This document shows positions 24,592 through 35,400 of a DNA stretch of 64,000 bases, piece by piece; within the stretch, counting starts at the first letter, position 1; every line of letters begins with the position of its first letter. Source of the stretch: Candidatus Peribacteria bacterium RIFCSPHIGHO2_01_FULL_51_35 (GTDB taxonomy: Bacteria; Patescibacteriota; Gracilibacteria; Peribacterales; Peribacteraceae). Both the position numbers and the translations under genes were made by a program. The stretch covers positions 29,006-93,005 of the forward strand of contig MFXP01000016.1 in assembly GCA_001787535.1 (NCBI GenBank), read 5' to 3'. The notes under the pieces are model-generated. The model worked only from the letters and a program-made list of their open reading frames with translations. It searched no databases and was not told the origin of the DNA.

Positions 24592-27552
24592 ATGGACAAT
24601 ATCGTCGTCAAAGGCGCAAAGATGCACAATCTCAAAAATATTGACGTGTCGATCCCAAGAAACAAACTCACGGTGATCACCGGACTTTCGGGTTCGGGAA
24701 AATCTTCACTGGCATTTGATACGATCTTTGCGGAGGGCCAGCGCCGTTATGTGGAAAGCTTGTCCGCGTATGCACGGCAGTTCATCGCGCAGATGGAAAA
24801 GCCGGAAGTGGAGAGTATCGAAGGATTGAGTCCGGCGATTTCGATCGATCAGAAAACATCGCAGAGGAATCCCCGCTCCACCGTGGGAACGGTGACGGAG
24901 ATTTACGATTACATGCGTTTGCTGTGGGCAAAAGTCGGCCAAGTACACTGCAGCATCTGCGGACGAAAACTCACGCAACAAAGCAGCAGCCAAATCGTGG
25001 AGACGATCGCACATATGACCGAAGGCAAGAAAATTTTCCTGCTCGCGCCTGTCGTCCAAGGACGCAAAGGCGAACACGTGAAAATCATCGATTCCATCCG
25101 TCGCGAAGGATTCGTCCGCATGCGCATCGACAAGCAAGTGATGACCGTGGATGAAGAGATTGTTTTGGATCCGAAGAAAGTGCATACGATTGAGATCGTC
25201 GTTGACCGTTTAATTGTCCGCGATTTGGAATCGAAGGAAGGCGTGGTGAATCCGAACAGATCGCGCCTGGCGGACTCTGTGGAACTCTGCTTGAAGAAAG
25301 GCGAAGGATCGCTGGTGATTTTGGATTCCGAAACAAATGAGGAAACACGCTTCTCGGAATCCTTCGTTTGTCCGGATCATCCGGATGAAGACGTGCCGGA
25401 GATCGAACCCAGAAGTTTTTCGTTCAACTCTCCGCACGGCGCATGTGAAACCTGCCATGGCTTGGGATCGATCCTCCAAGTCGACCAGAGCACGATTATT
25501 CCCAATGAGAAATTGTCCCTCGCGGAAGGGGCAATCCACCCCTGGGCAACCTCCGCCAGCCGCATGGGTTTCATGTCACACGTCTTGGAAGCGCTCGCGG
25601 ACAAAGTGGGCTTTAACATGGAAACCCCGTGGAACAAACTGACGCCGGAACATCAGAACATCATTCTGCACGGGTACGACAAACAGCTGAGTGTGCGGAT
25701 GGAGACTGCAACGTTCGGTGGCAATTACAATACGACGTACGAAGGCGTTATTCCGAACTTGCAACGCAGGCATCACGAGACGGATTCCAGTTACATCCGC
25801 ACGCAGATCGAGGAATACATGTTGGAACTCCCCTGCCCTTCGTGTGCGGGCTTGCGCCTCAAGAAAGAAATCCTCGGCGTCACCGTGGGTGAAAAGAATA
25901 TAGTGCAGGCGACGGACTTGAGCATCGACGAAGCGATGGTGTTCTTCCGGAGCTTGGTGCCGCAAGAAAAGACACAAGAGAAACAAGGGACACAAAAGAA
26001 ACAGAAGAATGAAAATTCCTCTGAGTCCTCTGTTTCTTCTGGATCCTCTCAGTCCTCTTCAAAAGGACTATCAAAATATGACTACACGATCGTAAAAAAA
26101 GTTCTCCTGGAAATCATCGCGCGCCTGTCGTTCCTGGAGAACGTCGGCCTCACGTATTTGACGCTTTCGCGATCAGCAGCGACCCTCTCCGGCGGAGAGG
26201 CGCAGCGCATTCGCTTGGCCACACAGATCGGCTCCGCGCTGCAAGGCGTTCTGTATGTTCTCGATGAACCAAGCATTGGACTACACCAACGCGACAACGC
26301 ACGGCTGATCAAGACGCTCCTGCAACTCCGCGACCTCGGCAACACGGTGATCGTCGTGGAACATGATGAAGAAACCATCGCCACTGCGGACTATCTCTTG
26401 GAGATAGGACCCGGCGCCGGAAAATACGGCGGGGAAGTGATGGCGCAAGGATCGCCTGCGGACTTGATCAAAAATCCCAAGTCCGTGACCGGGCAATACT
26501 TGAGCGGCAAAAAATTCATCGAGATCCCGGAAAAGCGCCGCAAAGGCAGCGGCAAGAGCATCGTGATTAAGGATGCGCACCACCACAACTTGCAACACGT
26601 GGATATCACGTTCCCGCTCGGCACATTGATTGGCGTGTCCGGCGTCTCGGGCTCGGGCAAATCCAGTTTGATTCACGGGATTCTTGCACCCGAGTTGCAA
26701 CGCGTGCTGAACAAAGCGCATGCGAAACCGCAAGACGTGGGGTCGATCGAAGGATTGCAAGAATTGGATAAAGCGATCGTGATCGACCAATCCCCCATCG
26801 GCCGCACGCCCCGCAGCAACCCTGCGACGTACACCGGCGTCTTCACCGACATGCGCGACATTTACGCGACGACGCCGGAAGCGAAACTCCGCGGCTACAA
26901 AGCGGGACGGTTCAGCTTCAACGTAAAGGGCGGCCGCTGCGAAGAATGTGAAGGCGACGGACTGAAGAGGATTGAAATGCACTTCCTGCCCGATGTGTTC
27001 GTGACGTGCGAAAACTGCCACGGCAAGCGCTACAACCGGGAGACGTTGGAGATCACGTATAAAGGAAAGAATGTCGCCGAAGCGTTGGACATGACCATCA
27101 CCGAGGCACTGGGTTTCTTTTCCGCGATTCCGCCCATCAAGAAAAAACTCCAGACACTCGAGGATGTGGGTCTCGGCTACATTCACTTGGGTCAGAGCGC
27201 GACGACACTCTCCGGTGGCGAAGCGCAACGCGTGAAACTGGCAACGGAACTTACAAAAAGAGCGACTGGACGGACATTCTACATTCTCGATGAGCCGACC
27301 ACCGGTCTGCACTTCGATGACATCAATCGTCTGCTCGGGGTGCTGCAGCGGTTAGTAGAACTCGGCAACACCGTGCTTGTGATTGAACACAACTTGGATG
27401 TTCTTAAATCCGTCGATTACGTCTTGGATATGGGCCCCGATGGCGGCGCAGGCGGCGGCAAAGTAATCGCAACGGGAACGCCGGAAGATGTTGCGAAAGT
27501 GAAAGAGAGCTACACGGGACAGTATCTGGTGAATGCTCTGAAGAAAAAATGA
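24592..27552 (+). CDS. uvrA: Excinuclease ABC subunit A
   Basis: A 986-residue UvrA for nucleotide excision repair, where it scans DNA and loads UvrB. Two ABC ATPase modules are visible: Walker [15 protein letters not shown] (about residue 30) and [13 protein letters not shown] (about 685), signatures [12 protein letters not shown] and [12 protein letters not shown], and Walker [17 protein letters not shown] and [12 protein letters not shown]. Zinc modules are at [18 protein letters not shown] and CEECEGDG...[10 protein letters not shown]. An extra low-complexity segment (about residues 458-493) is not found in normal UvrA and comes from an in-frame repeat. The stop codon TGA is formed by a downstream repeat. 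ATG 24592 is used rather than TTG 24580. Confidence 0.97.
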   Translation: MDNIVVKGAKMHNLKNIDVSIPRNKLTVITGLSGSGKSSLAFDTIFAEGQRRYVESLSAYARQFIAQMEKPEVESIEGLSPAISIDQKTSQRNPRSTVGTVTEIYDYMRLLWAKVGQVHCSICGRKLTQQSSSQIVETIAHMTEGKKIFLLAPVVQGRKGEHVKIIDSIRREGFVRMRIDKQVMTVDEEIVLDPKKVHTIEIVVDRLIVRDLESKEGVVNPNRSRLADSVELCLKKGEGSLVILDSETNEETRFSESFVCPDHPDEDVPEIEPRSFSFNSPHGACETCHGLGSILQVDQSTIIPNEKLSLAEGAIHPWATSASRMGFMSHVLEALADKVGFNMETPWNKLTPEHQNIILHGYDKQLSVRMETATFGGNYNTTYEGVIPNLQRRHHETDSSYIRTQIEEYMLELPCPSCAGLRLKKEILGVTVGEKNIVQATDLSIDEAMVFFRSLVPQEKTQEKQGTQKKQKNENSSESSVSSGSSQSSSKGLSKYDYTIVKKVLLEIIARLSFLENVGLTYLTLSRSAATLSGGEAQRIRLATQIGSALQGVLYVLDEPSIGLHQRDNARLIKTLLQLRDLGNTVIVVEHDEETIATADYLLEIGPGAGKYGGEVMAQGSPADLIKNPKSVTGQYLSGKKFIEIPEKRRKGSGKSIVIKDAHHHNLQHVDITFPLGTLIGVSGVSGSGKSSLIHGILAPELQRVLNKAHAKPQDVGSIEGLQELDKAIVIDQSPIGRTPRSNPATYTGVFTDMRDIYATTPEAKLRGYKAGRFSFNVKGGRCEECEGDGLKRIEMHFLPDVFVTCENCHGKRYNRETLEITYKGKNVAEALDMTITEALGFFSAIPPIKKKLQTLEDVGLGYIHLGQSATTLSGGEAQRVKLATELTKRATGRTFYILDEPTTGLHFDDINRLLGVLQRLVELGNTVLVIEHNLDVLKSVDYVLDMGPDGGAGGGKVIATGTPEDVAKVKESYTGQYLVNALKKK
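25966..26068. repeat. In-frame iterated-word inverted repeat inside uvrA
   Basis: GACACAAGAGAAACAAGGGA and ACACAAAAGAAACAGAAG are mirrored by CTCTGTTTCTTCTGGATCCT, giving the peptide [13 protein letters not shown] followed by [17 protein letters not shown], in a spot where normal UvrA has a short loop before the ABC signature. It is the coding counterpart of the intergenic ACAAGA-type repeat at 19660-19735. Confidence 0.65.
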
Positions 27553-27637
27553 CCAATGACACAGTGACCAACTTTGAAATTCTTTTGGTCATTGGTCGTT
27601 GTGTCATTGGTCATTCCCGCAGGGAGTCATTGGTCAT
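27550..27637. repeat. TGACCAATGACA-type inverted repeat after uvrA
   Basis: TGACCAATGACACAGTGACC (27550-27569) is mirrored by GGTCATTGGTCGTTGTGTCA and TTGGTCA (27587-27613), with one more TCATTGGTCA at 27627. The first TGA is the stop codon of uvrA. Confidence 0.75.
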
Positions 27638-27649
27638 TTATATGGATTA

Positions 27650-28201
27650 TTACTTCCATTTAATTGAGCAGCCTATGGCATTAGCTTCGTGGACGGGCGG
27701 CTCTTCGCCTTTGATGAGCGCTTGGATCGCATCACGGAGATTATGCTCCGTGACTTTTTCCGGCTCTTTCCAATTATCATCCACGCGTCCTTTGTATTTC
27801 AGCACGCGGTTGCGGTCGAAGACGAAGCAGTGCGGCGTGCAGAGCGCTCCGTAGGCTTTTGCTACTTCTTGGCTTTCATCGTAGCAATACGGGAACGGAT
27901 AATTCTTCGCGTCGTGGCGTTCCTTCATCGCTTCGAACGAATCATCGGGATACTTTGCTACATCGTTACTATTGATAAGGACGAATTGCACGCCTTCTTC
28001 ATCAAAATGTTTCTGCAGTTCGATCAATCTGTTTTCCACCGCCTGCGCGTACGGACAGTGGTTGCACGTGAAAACAATCACGACGACAGGATCTTTGATG
28101 AGTATTGCCTCAACGGTGAGACCATCCGTCGCAGGGAGAGAGAAATCGGGCATCGCATCACCGATCTTGAGAACTTTGGAGTTGGCTTGGACGAGAACCA
28201 T
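27650..28201 (-). CDS. Thioredoxin-like (AhpC/TSA-redoxin) protein
   Basis: A 183-residue redoxin of the type annotated as thioredoxin-family protein. After GDAMPDFSLPATDG (N-terminal redoxin motif) comes VVIVFTCNHCPYAQAVENRL with the CxxC pair (about residues 47-50), then the cis-Pro region ALCTPHCFVFDRN, and an extra C-terminal helix. No signal peptide is visible, so it should be cytosolic. It may reduce peroxide or disulfides. The gene converges with uvrA across a repeat. Confidence 0.85.
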   Translation of the reverse strand: MVLVQANSKVLKIGDAMPDFSLPATDGLTVEAILIKDPVVVIVFTCNHCPYAQAVENRLIELQKHFDEEGVQFVLINSNDVAKYPDDSFEAMKERHDAKNYPFPYCYDESQEVAKAYGALCTPHCFVFDRNRVLKYKGRVDDNWKEPEKVTEHNLRDAIQALIKGEEPPVHEANAIGCSIKWK

Positions 28202-28304
28202 ACGAGAGGAGGAGAATGTCTAAAAAGCATACCACAGGACTATACTCTTTGCACTTCACCTATCGTCTTCATTCTCTTATTCTTCTCATTCCTCTTTATC
28301 GTTG

Positions 28305-28841
28305 ATGGATCGTCACTTCACCGCCACCGCCTTCATTGTCGATTCAAAGCATCGCACGTTGCTGTTGTGGCACAAGCGTTTGAAACGTTGGATGCCGCCG
28401 GGTGGGCATGTGCATGAGAATGAGACACCGGAGGAAACCGCGCGCCGTGAGTGCAAGGAAGAGACGGGACTGGATGCGGAAATCATCGGCGATCCCACTT
28501 CGTCCGTCTCCGGCGGACTACGAGGGACAGGTGCACAAGAAAATTTATTCGATCGGAATCCAGAAGAAGGAAAGATGCTGAAGAAACCGATCGCACTGCT
28601 GCTGGAAAATATTCCCGCGTCCGCAGAACGCAATGAGCATGCTCATCAACACATGGATTTTCTGTATCTCGCACGACCGGTGGATGAGAATCAGATGTTG
28701 GTTTTGGAAGAAGCTGAAGGGCGAGAATTGAAGTGGTTCACGAAAAAAGAGATTGAAGCCCTCAATGAAACGACTGAAATTTTTTCGAATGTGAAGCGTT
28801 ATTTAGTTTCAGTACTCTCTTCTAAATCAGAAACTTTTTGA
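28305..28841 (+). CDS. NUDIX hydrolase
   Basis: A 178-residue protein with a complete Nudix box GGHVHENETPEETARRECKEETGLD (about residues 34-58) in the expected place after the beta strands FTATAFIVDSKHRTLLLWHKRL. It should hydrolyse a nucleoside diphosphate linked to another moiety with Mg2+; the substrate is not predictable. ATG 28305 is used; TTG at 28302 is an alternative. Its last 43 bp overlap the 3' end of the convergent methyltransferase-like gene. Confidence 0.88.
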   Translation: MDRHFTATAFIVDSKHRTLLLWHKRLKRWMPPGGHVHENETPEETARRECKEETGLDAEIIGDPTSSVSGGLRGTGAQENLFDRNPEEGKMLKKPIALLLENIPASAERNEHAHQHMDFLYLARPVDENQMLVLEEAEGRELKWFTKKEIEALNETTEIFSNVKRYLVSVLSSKSETF

Positions 28842-29902
28842 GCTATCAAAGCTGAAGTATAGTGTCCATGCGGAGGGTTCTCACCAGAATCATCCTGCAT
28901 CCAGGATTGGCCATTTTCCATAAGCATTATTTGATGGCTCAAGAGGCCACTTCTAACACCGAAGGGCCCTTCCAAATCCCAACGAGGATGTTTCCCAAAT
29001 TTTTGGGAATACTCTGTATTTTCATCCGTTACAATCGAAATTGTTGCGTGTGGATTGTGATCCATAACACCCGAAATCAGATTGACGGCAATTTCCGTAT
29101 TGATAATAGAAATTACACGGTGCCAGGAACGCAGATAGCCTCTTACAGTTTCATCACTGATCACTTCGTCCCCCTGACCCTGACGGAAAGTTATAAGCTT
29201 TTCTCGAAATGCTGCTTCTGTTGTTGCAAGCATTCCTGCAAGAAGAAGATTGCAGATCACATAACGAACTTCAGCTTTAGAACGAGCGACGGACTTGAAA
29301 TCGTAATAACGAGCTAAATGGTTAGTATGTTCGTGAACGACAGTTGCATCTCCAACTGATTCAGATTCTTCGAGATTTTGCTCCTTAACTTTTGCAATTA
29401 TTTCTGTTGGAGTGAGAGCATCTAATTCGCGCATAAAAACATCCAAAGCATCCACTGTGCAAATAGTATCGATTTTGTTAGCTATGAAGATATCAAAACG
29501 AGTACTCATCCCTCCTGAAAATTCTCTTTGCGCACGGAAAATTTTTGGCTCAACTTCCTTGCTGGCAGATGAAAGTGATCTTCGTGCATCTTTTAAAACT
29601 TCTCGAGAGAAATCTGCAACAACAATTGCAGGGCATTCATTAAGCATTGCATCAACAATCACCGGATCGAGGTCGCGGTATTCTGCAATATTAAAACCAG
29701 GACCCAAAATTACAGCTACGCTGTCTTTAGGTTTTACCCCTTTTTCAAAAAGATCCACCAAATAACGTACTGTCGCCTTTCTTGACATTTCATAATGAAA
29801 TTGATTTGGCACATGATCCCTCCATGATGCAGCATATTTGTCGGCAAATAGGTCATATTTGCTGCTTTGAGGATCCCCGCTGAAGTTGTCTTCAAAAGAC
29901 AT
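28799..29902 (-). CDS. Methyltransferase-like protein, divergent
   Basis: A 367-residue soluble protein. Residues about 65-110 (VAVILGPGFNIAEYRDLDP and CPAIVVADFSREVLKDARR) resemble motifs I and II of Rossmann-fold SAM methyltransferases, with a glycine loop and an acidic residue at the end of strand 2; FDIFIANKIDTIC could be motif IV. The C-terminal 200 residues match no family I recognise and include a long helical region. AT content is higher than in flanking genes, which suggests transfer. It overlaps the convergent NUDIX gene by 43 bp. The methyltransferase assignment is an inference. Confidence 0.5.
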   Translation of the reverse strand: MSFEDNFSGDPQSSKYDLFADKYAASWRDHVPNQFHYEMSRKATVRYLVDLFEKGVKPKDSVAVILGPGFNIAEYRDLDPVIVDAMLNECPAIVVADFSREVLKDARRSLSSASKEVEPKIFRAQREFSGGMSTRFDIFIANKIDTICTVDALDVFMRELDALTPTEIIAKVKEQNLEESESVGDATVVHEHTNHLARYYDFKSVARSKAEVRYVICNLLLAGMLATTEAAFREKLITFRQGQGDEVISDETVRGYLRSWHRVISIINTEIAVNLISGVMDHNPHATISIVTDENTEYSQKFGKHPRWDLEGPFGVRSGLLSHQIMLMENGQSWMQDDSGENPPHGHYTSALIAQKVSDLEESTETK

Positions 29903-29925
29903 AAGTGGAAAATTAAAACATAAAA

Positions 29926-31884
29926 CTACTTCTTACGCAATACCTGCTTTACATTGGGAATTTGCACCAAAGCGTCGTACAAATCGCTAAAGGTGTCAAA
30001 ATTCTTCACTTCTAGCCTGATCTTATACAGAGCATCCTTGGGAGGTACAGCAAAAATTTCGAATTTTGCGATGTTGATGTCCCGTTCCGCAAAACAGCCT
30101 GTTACATCATGAATGAGCCCTTTTCGATCTTCGGCATAGACTTCTATGTCCATCACTTTCGCTTCCTTGTCCAAAACACGGGAACGTGGCAACAAATGAA
30201 AGAAATGAAGAATTCGCGTCGTCCAAATGGATGGAATTTGAAGCATAAGGATGTACTCATCGATGACCTTTGATGCTGACAGAAGACCTGTGCCCACATC
30301 GGAAAGCAGATCATCAAAGGAAGCTTTTCCCATCTTCTGCGCCAATTGGGACTGGATTTTATTCAAGTGAAAAAGCCACCATCGCGGCAATCTTCGCTTC
30401 TGTAATTCCTGGTTTAAAATTTCTGAACCCGCGATCACTTGGTCTTCGAAAGGAGATTGTCCCAATGATTGCCGAAGTTTCTCCCGGGCATCCACGGACT
30501 TTACTTTATCCACCCAAATAGTCGGAATCGTGCCGTTGGTTCCCGCACCGTTCTTTGCAAGAACCAATTCCACTACATCTCCCTCTTGCAAAATATGTGT
30601 CGCTTCGCGGAGATTCCCATTGACGCGGATCGCCTGCAAATAAGAGATGTGATCCGGATTCACACGAAAGGCAAAATCCACTCCCGTCGCATGCTGAGGA
30701 AGCGTGATGACATCACCCGAACTCGTGAACACATTCATACGTTCCTTTAAAATTGTCTCTCTCAGATCTTTTAAATACTGTTGCTCTTCAAAGGGTGCTT
30801 TGCGCAACGAACCCAATGCGCGATAAATATCCGTCACTTCATCCGGAACCCATGTGGAAAACTTTCGTTTGGCGACGTATTCGTACATTTGATTTGTTTG
30901 TATCCGCAAGCGAAGACGGTGTTCTTTTCCAAGAAAAATCGTCGTATGGAGTGCGCGGTATCCATTGGGTTGCGGTGCATTGATGTAATCCCGGAAGGAA
31001 AGCGAGCTTGTGGGGTAGAGGGCATGGATTTCGCCCAGCACGCGATAGCATTCCATAGGCTGTATTGTTCCGAGCAGCAGGATCAATGCAGTATCAACAT
31101 TTTGGACGTCTTTCAGGCGATGCAAATTGCCTTGCAGCTTGCTGTAAATTTCATAATCGGTCATGTATTGGATTTCTCCATGAACATCTTCCTTCGTTGC
31201 CATGTTCACCCTGGCAATAAAAGCCTGCCGTTCGGGGGCAACAGCCTCACGCACTTGTGCAATCTTTTCATGCCACAACGCATACTCATTCGGCATTGCG
31301 ATCGGGAAACACACTTCTTCAAACCGAGATTTCATGTCCCATAATCCCGCAAGCCGTGCGAAAGGAACGTAGATGTCCAATGTTTCCAGTGCAACGCGAT
31401 CGCGCTTGTCTGCCCTCAATCCTTGGATGGTTTCGATGTTGTGCCAACGATCAGCAAGCTTAATGAGGATGACGCGCAGATCCCCGTGTGCAGTGAGAAG
31501 TAACTTACGGAGTGAGGCGACTTGGCGCTGTTCCCGTTTTCCTTCATACCGAAGATGGGACAATTTCGTCACACCGTCCACCAAGTGAGCAACCTCTTTC
31601 CCGAATTCACGCTCGACTTCCTCCAAAGTGGTGTGGCTGTCTTCGACGACATCATGGAGCAGTGCTGCCTTCAACGTTGTTGCACTTGCTTCTAAACGAG
31701 CAAGGTATTCTGCCACTGCAAGAGGATGTGTAATGTATGGTTCTCCGGAATCACGCTGCTGACCTTCATGAAATTTCTCCGCACGCTTCAAAGCCAGTAA
31801 CACTTGTTCCTGCTGAGGCTGTGGTAGATAGCCGATTGCCGCAAGTAGATATGATGCTTCCACAAGAAACCGATGATACCACAT
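29926..31884 (-). CDS. RelA/SpoT homologue with intact hydrolase and degraded synthetase
   Basis: A 652-residue long Rel-family protein. The HD hydrolase (about residues 20-190) keeps RDSGEPYITHPLAVAEYL, LLHDVVEDSHTTLEEV and IKLADRWHNIETI, so (p)ppGpp hydrolysis is expected. The synthetase region (about 240-370) keeps CYRVLGEIHALYP, FRDYINAPQPNGYRALHTT, but the GRxKH-type start is unrecognisable, the DxxAxR motif reads DTALILLL, and the ExQIRT strand reads RLRIQTNQM, losing the catalytic Glu. TGS (about 395-460) and C-terminal ACT (about 575-650) domains are present. It is probably a hydrolase-only stringent-response regulator. The start at ATG 31884 may be slightly further downstream. Confidence 0.85.
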   Translation of the reverse strand: MWYHRFLVEASYLLAAIGYLPQPQQEQVLLALKRAEKFHEGQQRDSGEPYITHPLAVAEYLARLEASATTLKAALLHDVVEDSHTTLEEVEREFGKEVAHLVDGVTKLSHLRYEGKREQRQVASLRKLLLTAHGDLRVILIKLADRWHNIETIQGLRADKRDRVALETLDIYVPFARLAGLWDMKSRFEEVCFPIAMPNEYALWHEKIAQVREAVAPERQAFIARVNMATKEDVHGEIQYMTDYEIYSKLQGNLHRLKDVQNVDTALILLLGTIQPMECYRVLGEIHALYPTSSLSFRDYINAPQPNGYRALHTTIFLGKEHRLRLRIQTNQMYEYVAKRKFSTWVPDEVTDIYRALGSLRKAPFEEQQYLKDLRETILKERMNVFTSSGDVITLPQHATGVDFAFRVNPDHISYLQAIRVNGNLREATHILQEGDVVELVLAKNGAGTNGTIPTIWVDKVKSVDAREKLRQSLGQSPFEDQVIAGSEILNQELQKRRLPRWWLFHLNKIQSQLAQKMGKASFDDLLSDVGTGLLSASKVIDEYILMLQIPSIWTTRILHFFHLLPRSRVLDKEAKVMDIEVYAEDRKGLIHDVTGCFAERDINIAKFEIFAVPPKDALYKIRLEVKNFDTFSDLYDALVQIPNVKQVLRKK

Positions 31885-31920
31885 TCAAGGAATATCACCG
31901 ACTTCAACTAATATTCAACT

Positions 31921-32316
31921 TTATTTCAAGGGTGCCTTTTTCACTCCCCGCCGGGCAACCAACAACTGAATGATTGCATCTCGGATTTCCCTATAAGATG
32001 GAAGTGTCTCAGGTGATGGAGATAATCTACTATCAATTTCCCTCACTGCTGCGGAAACATCTCCTAAAACCGAGACCGTGCTGACATTCATGGAACGCGC
32101 AAATTTTGTTAAACCATCCGAAATGGTGGAAAGCCTAGGACTCTTTTGAATACCCGAATCATCAGGAGATCCTGCTGCCATCCTATTGATGCCTATTCCC
32201 GGTTGTTCGGGAGAAATGCGAACTTCCAGAACATGGTCCTCAGCGCGGGGTGCCGTCCGGGGCACCTCTGGGAGAATGTCAGCCAAGTCAGCCGATGAAT
32301 CAGAACTTGAGATCAT
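31921..32316 (-). CDS. Hypothetical protein, 131 residues
   Basis: A soluble protein with a polar, probably disordered first half (Ser, Pro and Asp rich up to about residue 60) and a helical second half (ISDGLTKFARSMN, EIRDAIIQLLVARRGVKK). No family is recognised. It lies directly upstream of rel in the same direction with a 36-bp gap, so co-expression is possible. Confidence 0.5.
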   Translation of the reverse strand: MISSSDSSADLADILPEVPRTAPRAEDHVLEVRISPEQPGIGINRMAAGSPDDSGIQKSPRLSTISDGLTKFARSMNVSTVSVLGDVSAAVREIDSRLSPSPETLPSYREIRDAIIQLLVARRGVKKAPLK

Positions 32317-32436
32317 AAAAAAGGCAGTTTTATCCTAAGAAAGAAACAGACAACTGTCAACAAAATACCGAATAAGATTTATGGAGTAAAAATAGGACAG
32401 TGCATGAAAAAAAGCCCTCCTGTATGCTATTTTGCG

Positions 32437-35400
32437 ATGTTCGACCCCGCAGACCCCCGGCAACGCTTTCCCGACCTTGAGCGGGGAATCTTGAAATATT
32501 GGCAAGAGGAAGACACATTCAAGCGCAGTATCCGTCACCGTTCAGTAAAACGAATGGATGCCCTGGACGGAACCGAAGGAGGACCCAAGGAAGAACGATT
32601 CAGTTTTTACGATGGTCCGCCCTTCGCGACGGGACTCCCCCACTACGGTCACCTGCTTGCAGGAACTATAAAAGATGTGATTCCGCGCTACCAGACCATG
32701 CGTGGAAAAAGGGTGGAACGCAGGTTCGGGTGGGACTGCCACGGTCTCCCGATAGAAAATTTGATAGAGAAGGAACATAACATCGGGAGCAAGAAGGAAA
32801 TCGAAGCAATGGGCGTGAAAGCATTCAACGCACTCTGTCGTTCCGCCGTGCAGCGCTACACCAAAGAGTGGCGCACGGTCGTTCTGCGCATGGGGCGCTG
32901 GGTGGATATGGATTGGGATTACCGAACGATGGATCCGGATTTTATGGAGTCCATTTGGTGGGTGTTCAAAAGCCTTGCGGATAAAAAATTGATTTACGAA
33001 GGACATAAATCCATGCACGTGTGCCCACGCTGCGAAACACCGCTGAGTAATTTTGAAGTGACACAGGGATATAAAGATATTGATGATTTTTCCATCACCG
33101 CAAAGTTTGAGTTGGTTGATGAGCCAAATACTTTTGTCTTGGCGTGGACAACAACGGGTTGGACGCTGCCGGGGAACCTTTTCCTCGCTGTCGGCAAGAA
33201 TGTTCCTTACGTGAAAGTGCGGTACGAAGATCGATCGTATGTCGTCGCAAAGGAAAGAGTGGCAACGGTCTTCAAAGACAAAGAGCATGTGATCGAAAAA
33301 GAATTCAAAGGATCTGCGTTGCTGAAGAAAAAGTACAAACCGCTCTTCCCCTACTTCGTGCATGATTATGAAAAGAAAACGTTCCGCGTAGTCGACGGAT
33401 CTTCTTTTGTAACAACCGAAGACGGCACGGGCATCGTGCACATTGCTCCGGGCTACGGCGAGGATGACTACAATCTTGGATTGAAAGAAGGCGTGCAGCC
33501 GCTGCAGCACGTGGGAATGAACGGGAAATTTGTGGCAGCTGTCACTGACTTTGCCGGAAAAGATGCGAAACCGCGCGATGACCACATGAGCGGAGATAAA
33601 ATGATTGCCGATGCACTGAAGAAGAGTGGAAAACTTTTTAAAGCTGAAACGTTCCGCCACTCGTATCCGCACTGCTGGCGCTGCGATTCGCCGCTCATCA
33701 ATTACGCGACGAGTTCTTGGTTTGTCGCCGTGGAGAAGATCAAGAAAGACATGCTCAGCGCCAACGCGAAAACAGAGTGGGTGCCGGGGCATCTGCGAGA
33801 CGGACGCTTCGGCAGGTGGCTGGAAGGAGCGCGCGACTGGGCAATTTCCCGCAATCGTTACTGGGGAACGCCGCTACCTATTTGGAGATCGGAAAAGACG
33901 GGCGACATGGAAGTGATCGGCAGTCGCGATGATTTGATGGCGAAGAATCGCATTCGATTCACGAAAGTGACTGTCCTCCGCCACGCCGAGAGCGAAGGCA
34001 ACGTCATCCCGAAATACCAAGGCGTGTTGCCGGGCACCAGCTTAACGGCGCGCGGGAAAGCCCAAGCGAAACTCGCGGCATCGGTTCTTTCCAAAGAGGA
34101 TGTTGCGCGGATTTACGCTTCGCCGCTCGCGCGCACCAAAGAAACTGCGGAAGCGATTGCCAAGGGAAGCGAAGGCGATGTGGTGATTGATGACCGCCTG
34201 CGAGAAGTGGAATTCGGCGAGTACGAAGGAAAGACCGTGGACTTTTCGGATCTCACATTCGTCAAAGCCCGCCGCGCACACAAGTTGGAGAATAATAAAG
34301 TGGAGAGCATCTATCACTTCCCCGGCATGGAAACGTGGAGCCAGGTGGCGGTGCGCACGGGAGAATTTTTGAAGGAAACACTCCCGAAACATCGCGGTGA
34401 ACACATCGTGGTTGTCACGCATGCGGATCCTGTGCTCAGCATCAAACATTTCTTCAATAAGGAAGATCCGGCCAAGCTCACCCACCAGCCGTACCCCGGC
34501 TTCGCCGATCCCGTCACGTTTTTCTATGACCATGACACGGGCGCGGAGATGGACCTGCACAAAGAAACGGTGGATACCATCGCGTGGGCGGGAACGAAAC
34601 ATGCATCGAGCGTGGAAGTGACACTCGTACGGCATGGTGAAACGGATTGGAATGTGCAAAAGCTGTGTCAGGGGCAAGAAGGCGACCGCCCATTGACTGA
34701 ATTCGGAAAAAAACAGGCTTTGGATGCTGCACAGAAATTAAAGAAGAAAAAGTTTGATGCCATCGTTGCATCTGATCTCATACGCACACGAGAAACGGCG
34801 GATATCATCGCACGCGAGATTGGGATGCCTGTTACGGAATTCTCGACACTTTTCCGGGAGCGGAAATTCGGCTCCTGGGTGGGAAAAACACTGGATCAAA
34901 TCAAGAAAGATCATCCTCTCCTTATTCCAACGGGCGAATTTGGCCTTCATCACGAAAGTCCGCTCGGAGGAGAAAATCCATCTCAATTTTTGAATAGGGC
35001 GAAAGAAGCTGCTGCTCATCTTCGAAAAAAATATGCAGGCAAGCGAGTCCTTGTCATCACGCATGGCGGCATGATTCAAGCCCTTCTCGCAAATGAAGAA
35101 AATCTCACATTTGCAGAAGCTCTCCAACATGCTCCACGCAATTGCGAAACAAAAGAGCTTTCTCTGCATCCGCTGATGCAGCGTATTCCCGAAGTCTTGG
35201 ACTGTTGGTTCGAGTCGGGATCCATGCCCTATGCGCAATCGCATTTTCCATTCTCATTCGCGAGCAAAGTTTCCAAGGCTGCGCTGCCGCCCGGGTACCC
35301 GTGCGACTTCATTGCCGAAGGAATTGATCAAACGCGCGGCTGGTTCTACACGCTCACCGTCCTTTCCGCAGCGCTCTACAAAAAACCGTCGTTCATGAAC

